A DNA stretch of 64,000 nucleotides from DAISJI01 sp964559835 (GCA_964559835.1 CAZLJE010000012.1:1-64000); one strand, 5' to 3'. Numbered from the stretch's first letter, positions 9,924 through 17,639 are shown. Notes: a model not told the origin generated them from the letters alone. Program-made: numbers and translations.

Positions 9924-10366
9924 TGACTTCCGAACAGGCGCGACAGTTTTTCTTGGCCAAGATTCGCGACCAATTATCGCTGCAGGGGACGCCATTAGCT
10001 GGCTTGGAGCTGGAATATTGGCGCGCCATGGCGGCGACTGGTGAGCAGCGCGTCCGGGAACTGTGGAATGAAGAACAGCGACGCGGCGATTTGGAAGTGA
10101 TCGACAACAAATTTCAACAGGCGCTCGACCGTGCCATCGAAAATGATCTTGCCGTGAGTGCCGCATCCCGCGACTTGTACTTGCGCGCATTGGACGATAT
10201 CAAGTCAGCCGATGGTTTCCAGTTGCAAGCGATCGTGTTCGGCGCAGCGGCGAAGTTCTCCGAGCTTACGCTGCCGTACCCGGTGGCAGTCAGGGCAGCC
10301 ATACTCGCCGCAATTATCGGCTTGCTTGGGCTTGGTTTGTGGATTGGGAGGCTTGTGCGTCGATGA
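9923..10366 (+). CDS. Tail-anchored helical protein of unknown function
   Basis: A 147-residue protein of unrecognised family. The first ~115 residues are helical and charged, and one hydrophobic segment near the C-terminus (AAILAAIIGLLGLGLWIG) is followed by RLVRR, which suggests a tail-anchored inner-membrane protein. It sits between crotonase 2 and the CoA-transferase alpha subunit, overlapping both (ATGA at 9923 and at 10363). It is therefore almost certainly made with them, perhaps to tether or scaffold the CoA-thioester enzymes at the membrane. That role is inference from position only. Confidence 0.7.
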   Translation: MTSEQARQFFLAKIRDQLSLQGTPLAGLELEYWRAMAATGEQRVRELWNEEQRRGDLEVIDNKFQQALDRAIENDLAVSAASRDLYLRALDDIKSADGFQLQAIVFGAAAKFSELTLPYPVAVRAAILAAIIGLLGLGLWIGRLVRR

Positions 10367-11271
10367 ACAAACTGCTACCCATGCGCGATGCCATCTCGAA
10401 ATTCATTCCCGACGGCACCAGCGTGTGCATCAATTGCCAGATGGAGCAGATGATCCCGTTCGCTGCCGGCCACGAGATCATGCGGCAGCGCAAGAAAGGA
10501 CTTACGCTCATCGGTCCTATTTCCGACATCCTGTTCGACCAACTGATCGGCGCCGAGTGCGTGCAGCGCGTAATCGCTGCATGGGTTGGCAACGTCATGA
10601 TGGGCTCGGCCTACAACTTCCGCCGAGCGGTCGAGCAGCAGGGGCTGAAGGTCACGAACATGACCAACTTCACCGTCGCTCTGGCGCTGCAGGCGGCGGC
10701 AATGGGCGTGCCGTTTCTGCCGACGCGGTCGGCCCTCGGAAGTGACGTCGCAAAAGACAACGAATTCTTTGTCGAAACGAATTCGCCGTTCGACACAACC
10801 GACAAGCTGCACGCCGTCAAAGCGCTCGCGCCGGACGTGACCATCGTGCAGGTGCAGCGCGCCGACCGCGACGGCAACGCGCACTGCTGGGCCAATTTCG
10901 GCATCATGCTCGAAGCGGCTCGCGCCGCCAAGACGGTCATTGTCACTGCGGAGGAGATTGTCGATCCGGCAGTGATAGCCAGCGATCCGAACCGCACGGT
11001 CATTCCCGGATTTCTGGTGAGTGCGGTCGTCGAGGCGCCGCTGGGAGCGCATCCATCGCCGGTGCAGGGCTATTACAAGCGCGACGACCTTTTCTTCGAG
11101 GGCTACCACGACGATACCAAGACGGAGGAAGACTTCGCCCACTGGGCGGAATACTGGGTCCACGGTGTCGCCGACGTGCACGAATACGCCGCGCGTTTAG
11201 GCGAGGAACGCGTGCGATCCTTGCGTGTGAAACAGCACGCTTACGCCGCGGCCGCGGATTTTGGGTACTGA
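10363..11271 (+). CDS. CoA-transferase family alpha subunit (IpdA/GctA type)
   Basis: A 302-residue alpha subunit matching the beta subunit at 8275; the two are separated by a crotonase and an unknown gene. Family features include DGTSVCINCQ near the N-terminus, ALQAAAMGVPFLPTRSALGSDV, the VQRADRDGNAHCW strand and VEAPLGAHPSPVQGYY. The FLPTRSALGSD and EAPxGAH elements are shared with mycobacterial IpdA, which with IpdB opens the last steroid ring as an acyl-CoA hydrolase, and with glutaconate CoA-transferases. The start overlaps the preceding stop. Whether it transfers CoA or hydrolyses a C-C bond cannot be decided from the sequence. Confidence 0.85.
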   Translation: MNKLLPMRDAISKFIPDGTSVCINCQMEQMIPFAAGHEIMRQRKKGLTLIGPISDILFDQLIGAECVQRVIAAWVGNVMMGSAYNFRRAVEQQGLKVTNMTNFTVALALQAAAMGVPFLPTRSALGSDVAKDNEFFVETNSPFDTTDKLHAVKALAPDVTIVQVQRADRDGNAHCWANFGIMLEAARAAKTVIVTAEEIVDPAVIASDPNRTVIPGFLVSAVVEAPLGAHPSPVQGYYKRDDLFFEGYHDDTKTEEDFAHWAEYWVHGVADVHEYAARLGEERVRSLRVKQHAYAAAADFGY

Positions 11272-11284
11272 GACGTATATGCAC

Positions 11285-11340
11285 CACGGAGGCACGGAGA
11301 CACGGAGACAAATGATTCAGAACCTCCGTGTCTCCGTGGT
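11285..11340. repeat. Inverted octamer repeats (CACGGAGA type)
   Basis: Three 8-nt units, CACGGAGG, CACGGAGA, CACGGAGA (11285-11308), face CTCCGTGTCTCCGTGG (11325-11340), giving a stable hairpin after the CoA-transferase alpha gene. A close relative lies at 34415-34483. Confidence 0.85.
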
Positions 11341-11351
11341 GAACTGAGATT

Positions 11352-11681
11352 ATGGATTTCGAAATCAATCCCGACGAACTCAAGCGCAAGCTCGATGCGG
11401 GCGATGCGGTCACGATCGTTGACGTCCGCGAGCCGGTCGAATTGCAAATGGCGAGCCTGAAGGGCGCCGACTTCAAGCACATCCCGATGGGCGACGTGCC
11501 CTCGCGCGCGCACCAGGAACTCGATCCCGATGACCACATCGTGGTCGTGTGCCATCATGGTGTGCGCTCTGCGAACGTGACCATGTGGCTGCGCGGGCAA
11601 GGGTTCGAAAATACGCAGTCGATGCGCGGTGGTATCGATCTGTGGTCGAGGACCGTGGATTCGAGTGTGCCGACGTATTGA
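11352..11681 (+). CDS. Rhodanese-like domain protein
   Basis: A 109-residue single-domain sulfurtransferase. The fold motifs VTIVDVREPVELQMA, IPMGDVPSR and the active loop VCHHGVRSANVTMWL with the catalytic Cys are present, as is MRGGIDLWS at the end. It lies between the CoA-transferase genes and the molybdoenzyme genes. A persulfide role, for example delivering sulfur for molybdenum cofactor sulfuration or Fe-S assembly of the neighbouring enzyme, is an attractive inference, though stand-alone rhodaneses have many roles. The TGA stop is embedded in the next repeat array. Confidence 0.88.
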   Translation: MDFEINPDELKRKLDAGDAVTIVDVREPVELQMASLKGADFKHIPMGDVPSRAHQELDPDDHIVVVCHHGVRSANVTMWLRGQGFENTQSMRGGIDLWSRTVDSSVPTY

Positions 11682-11759
11682 GCTATTAGCTTTCAGCTCT
11701 TAGCCGTTAAGAAAAACGGTTCTTAGCTAAGAGCTAATAGCTAACAGCTAAGAGCTATT
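11678..11759. repeat. Inverted heptad arrays filling the rhodanese-hcrC gap
   Basis: The left arm, 11678-11705, has units TTGAGCT, ATTAGCT, TTCAGCT, CTTAGCC. The right arm, 11725-11759, is five AGCTAAN-type units. Between them CCGTT and AACGG extend the stem. The rhodanese TGA is in the first unit and the hcrC ATG follows one base after the last. The word is the same as at 4092-4235. Confidence 0.9.
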
Positions 11760-11760
11760 C

Positions 11761-12258
11761 ATGAAAAAAGTTCTCCTCGAACTCAACGTTAACGGCCGCA
11801 CCCACGAGCTCGCGGTCGAGCCCAACAAGATCCTGCTCGACGTGTTGCGCCAGGACCTCGGGCTCACCGGATCCAAGCGTGGATGCGACGATTCGTCCTG
11901 CGGCGCCTGCACCGTCCAGATCGACGGCACCCCGATGCTCGCCTGCACCATGCTGGCCGCGTCGTGCGAAGGCCGCGAGATTACGACGGTTGAAGGCATC
12001 GCGGAGCACGGAGCGCTCGCGGCGATCCAGAAGGCCTATGGCGACTGGGGCGGGGCGCAGTGCGGCTACTGCACGCCCGGCTTCATGATGACCGTCGACC
12101 ACCTGCTCGCCGAGAACCCCGATCCCACCCAAGACGGGGTCCGCGAAGCGCTGAGCAGTAATCTGTGCCGCTGCACGGGGTACATTCAGATGTACCAGGC
12201 CATCAAGTCGGCCATTGATGCCGAGCGCAAAGGAAGGAGCGCGGCGGTGAGCAAATGA
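11761..12258 (+). CDS. hcrC: 4-hydroxybenzoyl-CoA reductase-type gamma subunit, [2Fe-2S]
   Basis: Small iron-sulfur subunit of a xanthine-oxidase-family molybdoenzyme, 165 residues. The plant-type [2Fe-2S] cluster is bound by Cys42, Cys47, Cys50 and Cys62 (GCDDSSCGAC...AC). The second cluster is bound by Cys101, Cys104, Cys136 and Cys138 (QCGYCTPGF and NLCRCTGY). It passes electrons between the other subunits. The assignment to the 4-hydroxybenzoyl-CoA reductase group rests mainly on the diagnostic beta subunit encoded downstream. The stop overlaps the DUF1330 start (12255). A repeat element instead of a Shine-Dalgarno directly precedes the ATG. Confidence 0.88.
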   Translation: MKKVLLELNVNGRTHELAVEPNKILLDVLRQDLGLTGSKRGCDDSSCGACTVQIDGTPMLACTMLAASCEGREITTVEGIAEHGALAAIQKAYGDWGGAQCGYCTPGFMMTVDHLLAENPDPTQDGVREALSSNLCRCTGYIQMYQAIKSAIDAERKGRSAAVSK

Positions 12259-12584
12259 CATACGTGGTCGTCACGATCAAGAAGGTGCTCGATCTCGAAG
12301 CCTTTCGCGAGTACGCGGTTAAGGTCACACCTATTGTGGAGCGCTACGGCGGTAAATACGTCGCGGTCGACAAGTCACCCGACGTGCGCGACGGCGACTG
12401 GCCGTTCGTGCGTACGGTGATCGTGGCGTATCCGAATCACGCGGCGGCGAAGGCTTGGTACGACTCGCCGGAATACAAAGAGATCATCCCGATCCGCAAA
12501 CGCGCCATCGACGCGAACATCGCCATGGTGCGGGATCCGGAAGAAGCGGGCATCGATATGGACCCGCGAAAGAGCGGCTCATGA
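12255..12584 (+). CDS. DUF1330-like (dimeric alpha-beta barrel) protein
   Basis: A 109-residue protein resembling DUF1330. The pattern is YVVVTIKKVLDLEAFREY, then VERYGGKYVAVDK, DWPFVRTVIVAYPN and AAKAWYDSPEYKEII, as in small ferredoxin-like alpha/beta barrel proteins. It is inserted between the gamma and alpha subunit genes of the molybdoenzyme, overlapping both by four bases (ATGA), so it is made with the enzyme. The function is unknown. The fold is shared with heme- or cofactor-handling and monooxygenase-like proteins, so an accessory role in the complex is possible. Confidence 0.8.
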   Translation: MTYVVVTIKKVLDLEAFREYAVKVTPIVERYGGKYVAVDKSPDVRDGDWPFVRTVIVAYPNHAAAKAWYDSPEYKEIIPIRKRAIDANIAMVRDPEEAGIDMDPRKSGS

Positions 12585-15196
12585 GCAACGATTTCTCCAT
12601 CATCGGAAAGCCGATGCCGATGGTCGATGCGGCCGAAAAAGTCACCGGCCACGGCAAGTACACCGACGACCTTAGCGTCCCCGGCATGCTGGTCGGCAAG
12701 ATCCTGCACTCGCCGTATCCGCACGCGCGCATCCGCTCCATCGACACCTCGCGCGCGAAGGCCCTCCCCGGCGTTGTCGCGGTCGTTACCGGCGCCGATG
12801 CTCCGACCACCTACGGCATCCTTCCTATCGGCCATGACGAGCACGCACTTTGTATCGACAAAGTCCGCTACGTCGGCGACAACGTCGCGTGCGTGGCGGC
12901 GGTGGATGAAGCAACGGCCGAACGGGCGCTCGACTTGATCGACGTTGATTACGAACTCCTGCCGGCGTGGTTCGATCCCGAGCAGTCGATGCAGGCGCAG
13001 AGTGAGTTCATCCACGCCAACCGCGAGCACAACATCGAGAAGGAATACCACCACGTTTTCGGCGATCCCGATGGCGGCTTTGCCCAGGCCGACTACATCC
13101 ACGCCGCGCGCTACATCGCGAACGAAGTCACGCACGCCGCGATGGAGCCGCATTCGACGCTCGCGTCGTTCGAGATCGATTCACTGACCGGCAAGCAGGG
13201 ACGCCTGACCGTCTGGTCCTCGACGCAGGTCCCTTATTACCTGCAACACAAGCTCTCGCTCGTGCTCGACATTCCCATGGCGCAGATCCGCGTCATCAAG
13301 CCGCTGGTCGGCGGCGGCTTCGGCGGCAAGAGCGAGATCATCCCGCTCGAGATCATCGCCGCCGTGGCTGCACGCGCCGCCAACGCCCCCGTTAAGATCA
13401 CCTACACCCGTGAGGAAGTGTTCTGGGCGCATCGTGGCCGCCCGCGCACCATCATCGACCTGAAGACCGGCGTAACGAGCGACGGTCGCATCGTGTCGGT
13501 CGCCGCGCGCGTCGTGCAGGATGGCGGCGGTTACTGCTCGTACGGCCCGGTGACGATCCTGTATTCCGGGGCACTGCTGGGCGCGCTCTACGACATTCCG
13601 AACGTCAAGTACGACGGCTACCGCGTACTCACCAACAAGCCCGCGTGCGGCGCCATGCGCGGCCACGGCACGGTGAACGTCCGCTTCGCCTTCGAATCTG
13701 CGCTCGACGAGATCTGCATTGCACTCAACCTCGATCCGGCGGAAGTCCGCCGCAAGAACCTGCTCAAGCCGCCCTGCATCACCGTGAATGGCCTGCGCGT
13801 GCTCAGTTATGGTCTTCCGGAATGCATTGAAAAGGTCGTGTCTGCCTCGAAGTGGAACGAGAAGCGTAGGTCGGGGAGCCGGAAACCGGAAGCCGGAGTC
13901 CGCGGTCTCGGTCTCGCGTGCAGCCACTACGTGTCCGGCGCTGCGAACTCCATCATCCGCTCCGACATGCCGCACTCGACCGTGAACATCAAGGTCGATC
14001 GTGACGGCGGAGTCGTTGCTTACACGGGCGCATCCGAGATCGGCCAGGGTTCCGACACGATGACGGCGCAGATCGTTGCCGAAGTACTCGGCTGCAGCAT
14101 CAGTCGCGTGCGCGTCATCGCAGCCGATACCGATCTTACCCCCATCGACCTCGGCTCTTATTCCAGTCGCGTCACATTGATGGCCGGCAATGCTTCCTTG
14201 CGGGCGGCCGAAGACGTTCGCAAGAAGATTGCCGCTTCCGCTGCACGTAAGCTGAACTGCGCACCGGAAGATGTTGTCTTCGGTCACGACATGGTGTGGC
14301 GCAAGGGCGTCACTCCGCCGCAGACCAGCACTCCCGACGCCGCTGCAATCCTCGAAACCAAAGACACTCCACGCGGCAGCACTGAAGTAAAAGTGCAGGG
14401 CCGCGTCGAAGGCCAGATCCTGCGCGGCGCACTCCAGCAGAAACGGAAAGAGGAAGGCCCCAAAGACTGGATGACCTTCGAGGAAGCGGTCGTTGGCGCC
14501 ATCGACTTCAGCGGCGCGCTCACCGGCACCGGTTCCTACGCTCCATCCGACGACGCGCGCGGCGGCAAGTACAAGGGCGGAGGTGTCGGCCCCTCGCCTG
14601 CGTATTCGTATTCAGCTCAAGTTGCGGAGGTCAGCGTCGACGAAGAGACCGGCGAAGTTACCGTGCACAAGATCTGGGCGGCGCACGATTGTGGCCGCGC
14701 GCTGAATCCGGTCGCGGTCGAAGGCCAGGTCATCGGCTCGGTTTGGATGGGCCTCGGCCAGGCGCTCCAGGAAGAGATGGTTTGGAAGGACGGGCTGCTG
14801 ATGAATCCCGGCATGCTTGAATACCGCTCGCCGTCGTCCGCCGAGTCGCCCGACATCGAGTGCTTCATCGTCGAGAGCATCGACCCCGAGGGCCCGTTCG
14901 GCGCCAAGGAAGCGGGCGAAGGTTCGCTTGCGGCGACGATTCCCGCGATCTCGAACGCGATCTACGACGCCTGCGGGATCCGTCTGCGCGAGGCGCCATT
15001 CACGCCCGAGCGGATCCTCGCCGCTCTTCGCGATCGCGACGCGAAGAAGAAGCTTGATCTCACCGAAGGCGTCGATCCGACCAAGCCCGCGCGTCTGCGT
15101 GAACACGGCGGATCGCTGTGGTTCAAGGGCAAAGGCCCCGCGCGGCATCCGATGGATCCGGCGCGCCAGCAACCTCAAGCGGGAGGTGACGACTAA
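12581..15196 (+). CDS. hcrA: 4-hydroxybenzoyl-CoA reductase-type alpha subunit (molybdenum)
   Basis: Catalytic molybdopterin subunit of the xanthine-oxidase family, 871 residues against about 770 for Thauera HcrA. The start IIGKPMPMVDAAEKVTGHGK, the GGGFGGKSE cofactor-binding loop and the C-terminal FGAKEAGEGS region with the active-site Glu are recognisable. It should bind Mo-cofactor and the aryl-CoA substrate, removing the phenolic hydroxyl from 4-hydroxybenzoyl-CoA. Three stretches exceed the usual length: a heptad-encoded RRSGSRKPEAGV near residue 430, a segment around residues 585-640 and a polar C-terminal tail. The ATG at 12581 overlaps the DUF1330 stop, and an ORF extending upstream is antisense-free but not needed. 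Confidence 0.85.
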   Translation: MSNDFSIIGKPMPMVDAAEKVTGHGKYTDDLSVPGMLVGKILHSPYPHARIRSIDTSRAKALPGVVAVVTGADAPTTYGILPIGHDEHALCIDKVRYVGDNVACVAAVDEATAERALDLIDVDYELLPAWFDPEQSMQAQSEFIHANREHNIEKEYHHVFGDPDGGFAQADYIHAARYIANEVTHAAMEPHSTLASFEIDSLTGKQGRLTVWSSTQVPYYLQHKLSLVLDIPMAQIRVIKPLVGGGFGGKSEIIPLEIIAAVAARAANAPVKITYTREEVFWAHRGRPRTIIDLKTGVTSDGRIVSVAARVVQDGGGYCSYGPVTILYSGALLGALYDIPNVKYDGYRVLTNKPACGAMRGHGTVNVRFAFESALDEICIALNLDPAEVRRKNLLKPPCITVNGLRVLSYGLPECIEKVVSASKWNEKRRSGSRKPEAGVRGLGLACSHYVSGAANSIIRSDMPHSTVNIKVDRDGGVVAYTGASEIGQGSDTMTAQIVAEVLGCSISRVRVIAADTDLTPIDLGSYSSRVTLMAGNASLRAAEDVRKKIAASAARKLNCAPEDVVFGHDMVWRKGVTPPQTSTPDAAAILETKDTPRGSTEVKVQGRVEGQILRGALQQKRKEEGPKDWMTFEEAVVGAIDFSGALTGTGSYAPSDDARGGKYKGGGVGPSPAYSYSAQVAEVSVDEETGEVTVHKIWAAHDCGRALNPVAVEGQVIGSVWMGLGQALQEEMVWKDGLLMNPGMLEYRSPSSAESPDIECFIVESIDPEGPFGAKEAGEGSLAATIPAISNAIYDACGIRLREAPFTPERILAALRDRDAKKKLDLTEGVDPTKPARLREHGGSLWFKGKGPARHPMDPARQQPQAGGDD
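13877..13904. repeat. Heptad array (AGCCGGA) inside hcrA
   Basis: Four 7-nt units AGCCGGA, AACCGGA, AGCCGGA, GTCCGCG in frame within hcrA. They encode a Ser/Arg/Lys-rich loop that resembles the one encoded by the same word in the CoA-transferase beta gene (8713-8740). Confidence 0.8.
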
Positions 15197-16164
15197 TGGC
15201 GCTTCCCGAATTCCAAGTCCTGCGCCCGCGCTCGATCGACGAAGCTGTCGAGATGCTGTCTAAGCATGCGCCGAACGCACAGATCCTCGCCGGCGGGACG
15301 GATCTCGTCCCTTCGCTCAAACAGCAGTTATTCGCGCCGCAATACCTCGTTGATCTCGGCGCCATTCGGGAATTACGCGCCATTCTTTCCCATGACGGTG
15401 GCCTGCAAATCGGCGCCATGACCACGCTGATGGACGTCGAACGCTCGCGCGAGATTGCTCAGCGCTATGCCGTGTTGCATGAAGCGGCAAAGACAGTTGC
15501 CTCGCCGGTCCTGCGCAATATGGGCACGATCGGCGGCAACATCTGTCTCGACACACGTTGCCTCTGGTACAACCAGTCGCTCGCGTGGCGGAAGTCATGC
15601 GGCTTCTGCATCAAGAAGGATGGAGACCTCTGCCACGTCGCGCCCGGCGGGACGAAGTGCTGGGCGGCCTTCTCGGCCGATACACCGCCCGCGCTACTCT
15701 GTCTCAAAGCGGAGATCGAGATTGCTTCCGTTCGCGGATCGCGCCGCGTTACGCTGAGTGATTTCTACAACAACGACGGCGTGAATCGCATGAAGCTGGT
15801 AAAAGACGAACTCCTGACCCGCGTGATCCTGCCGGCGCATACCGCGGGATGGAGCGGCGCATATCGCAAGTTGCGTGTGCGCGGCTCGATCGACTACCCG
15901 CTCGCCGGCGTTGCAGTCGCCCTCCAGCGCAACGGAGTCGTGGCGGATGCGCGCGTAGCCATCACCGGCGTGAATCCCGCGCCGCTGCTGGTCCGCGCCG
16001 ATTCGCTCAACGGCAAGCACCTCTCCGACGATCTGGCTGCCGAAATCGGCGAACTGGCCGCGCGCACTGCGAAACCGCTTACCACTTCCGCGCTTACCCC
16101 CGAGTACCGACGCGAGATGGTCCGCGTCTTCACCCGTCGCGCGTTGCTGGCCGCGGTCGAATGA
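15196..16164 (+). CDS. hcrB: 4-hydroxybenzoyl-CoA reductase-type beta subunit, FAD and [4Fe-4S]
   Basis: A 322-residue FAD subunit. The FAD motifs are ILAGGTDLVPSLK and NMGTIGGNIC. It carries the ~40-residue loop that distinguishes 4-hydroxybenzoyl-CoA reductase from other xanthine-oxidase relatives. Cysteines at 122, 138, 146 and 155 have the same spacing, and as I recall the same numbers, as the [4Fe-4S] ligands of Thauera HcrB. This low-potential cluster supports reduction of the aromatic substrate rather than oxidation of an N-heterocycle. The start overlaps the hcrA stop (TAATG), with GGGAGGTGA upstream. An alternative is a related phenolic-acyl-CoA reductase. Confidence 0.9.
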   Translation: MALPEFQVLRPRSIDEAVEMLSKHAPNAQILAGGTDLVPSLKQQLFAPQYLVDLGAIRELRAILSHDGGLQIGAMTTLMDVERSREIAQRYAVLHEAAKTVASPVLRNMGTIGGNICLDTRCLWYNQSLAWRKSCGFCIKKDGDLCHVAPGGTKCWAAFSADTPPALLCLKAEIEIASVRGSRRVTLSDFYNNDGVNRMKLVKDELLTRVILPAHTAGWSGAYRKLRVRGSIDYPLAGVAVALQRNGVVADARVAITGVNPAPLLVRADSLNGKHLSDDLAAEIGELAARTAKPLTTSALTPEYRREMVRVFTRRALLAAVE

Positions 16165-16165
16165 C

Positions 16166-16762
16166 ATGCAAGTCTCGCGCGCCCTGGTCCAGTTTGCCGT
16201 CCTGGTGGCGTGGATCATCATCGGGCCGGCGTTCCTCCGCGGCCGCGCGAAGTCGGCCAAGGAAAACAAACGCCGCGATGGACTCTCCCGCCTCGGCATA
16301 TTGATCCAAGCCATCGCCTTCGCTCTCTCCTGGATGGGGCCATGGTGGATGTTCGCGCCGCGCTCTCCCGGGATGCATCCGGCCCTCGCGCTTCTTGCTG
16401 TGGGCGTGGCGTTCAGCGGGTCATTTCTGGTTATTTCCGCTGTCCGCACGCTCGGCCGGCAATGGTCGTTGACTGCTCGCATCACCGAAGGACATGAGCT
16501 CGTTACCACCGGTCCCTACTCGCTGGTGCGCAATCCGATCTACACCGGCATGTGGGGACTGCAACTGGGCACTTGTACGGCCTTCAGCGCGGGATGGCTC
16601 GGCTACAAGATGGTCGCCATCACCGCTGTGATCTATTACGTCGGCACGATGTTGCGCGTAAAAAGCGAAGAAAAGCTCTTGCGCGCGGAGTTCGGTGACG
16701 CCTTTGACGAATACGCCCGCCGCGTCCCTGCTATCATTCCGCTTCCCGGTCGACGTTCCTGA
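16166..16762 (+). CDS. Isoprenylcysteine carboxyl methyltransferase-family membrane protein
   Basis: A 198-residue integral membrane protein with about five hydrophobic segments. The ICMT/PEMT signature is present: GPYSLVRNPIYTGMW, then EEKLLRAEFGDAFDEYARRVP and IIPLPG. Bacterial members methylate small lipophilic or thiol substrates using S-adenosylmethionine, and the substrate here is unknown. The ATG is two bases after the hcrB stop, so it belongs to the same operon. The TGA stop is the first part of a heptad array. Confidence 0.82.
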   Translation: MQVSRALVQFAVLVAWIIIGPAFLRGRAKSAKENKRRDGLSRLGILIQAIAFALSWMGPWWMFAPRSPGMHPALALLAVGVAFSGSFLVISAVRTLGRQWSLTARITEGHELVTTGPYSLVRNPIYTGMWGLQLGTCTAFSAGWLGYKMVAITAVIYYVGTMLRVKSEEKLLRAEFGDAFDEYARRVPAIIPLPGRRS

Positions 16763-16787
16763 AGCCTGAAGCCTGATGCCTGGAGCC
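16760..16787. repeat. Heptad array (TGAAGCC)
   Basis: Four units TGAAGCC, TGAAGCC, TGATGCC, TGGAGCC. The methyltransferase TGA is the first triplet. TGA recurs every 7 nt, so three reading frames are closed within 17 bases. The amidohydrolase ATG (16776) lies within the third unit. Confidence 0.9.
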
Positions 16788-17639
16788 TGGTTTGTGATCA
16801 CTGACTGCCACATCCATATCCAACCGATCGAGCTCTTCAAGCCCGAGGCGCTGGCCCTGATGAAAGCCAAGCGCGGAGCGGCTTTCGCGCAGATCGAAGA
16901 GTACTGCCGCTCGCCGAAGGCCTTTCTGAAGCACATGGACGCCGCCGGCATCGACCGCGCGGTGCTCATCAACTACGTCGCGCCCGAAGTGATCGGCTTC
17001 ACCGACGAGGTGAACGCGTTCATCGCCGGATACGTGAAAGAAGATCCCAAGCGGCTCATCCCCTGCGGCAGTCTTCATCCCCGCCACACGACCAACGTCC
17101 TTGCCGACGTCGAGAACATCGTTCGCCTCGGCATCCGGCTGATCAAGATCCATCCGCCGCACCAGTTGCTCTGTCCCAACGATTACGTTAACGGCGTCAA
17201 GGAACTGGAGATCATCTACCGCGCCGCGGAAGCGAATGGCATCCCAGTCATGTTCCACACCGGGACGTCGATCTTTCCCGGCGCGCGCAACAAGTACGGC
17301 GACCCCATCTATGTCGACGACGTCGCCGTCGATTTCCCGCGCATGAAGATCCTGCTCGCGCACGGCGGCCGCCCGCTCTGGATGGAAACGGCGTTCTTCC
17401 TCATCCGCAGGCACCCGAACGTTTATCTCGATATCAGCGGCATTCCGCCCAAGACGCTGCTGAAGTATTTCCCGCGCCTCGACGAGATCGCGAACAAGAC
17501 GCTCTTCGGCACCGATTGGCCCGGGCCGGGAGTGCCGGAAATCAAGAAGAACCTCGATGACTTCCGCGCGCTTTCTATTCCGGCCGCGATCCAGGAGCAG
17601 ATCCTGAGCAAGACCGCGCTGACGATCTGGCCTGCCTGA
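16776..17639 (+). CDS. Amidohydrolase-2 family metal-dependent hydrolase/decarboxylase
   Basis: A 287-residue TIM-barrel enzyme of the amidohydrolase-related family that includes 2-amino-3-carboxymuconate-semialdehyde and hydroxybenzoate decarboxylases. Metal-site motifs in order are DCHIHIQP, IKIHPPHQ, VMFHTGT, LLAHGGRP and the Asp in FGTDWPGP. The first Met (16776) is encoded inside a heptad array. A GTG at 16794 would give a start closer to family N-termini (VITDCHIHIQP), so the exact start is uncertain. Next to aryl-CoA genes, decarboxylation or ring-fragment hydrolysis is plausible. Confidence 0.82.
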   Translation: MPGAWFVITDCHIHIQPIELFKPEALALMKAKRGAAFAQIEEYCRSPKAFLKHMDAAGIDRAVLINYVAPEVIGFTDEVNAFIAGYVKEDPKRLIPCGSLHPRHTTNVLADVENIVRLGIRLIKIHPPHQLLCPNDYVNGVKELEIIYRAAEANGIPVMFHTGTSIFPGARNKYGDPIYVDDVAVDFPRMKILLAHGGRPLWMETAFFLIRRHPNVYLDISGIPPKTLLKYFPRLDEIANKTLFGTDWPGPGVPEIKKNLDDFRALSIPAAIQEQILSKTALTIWPA

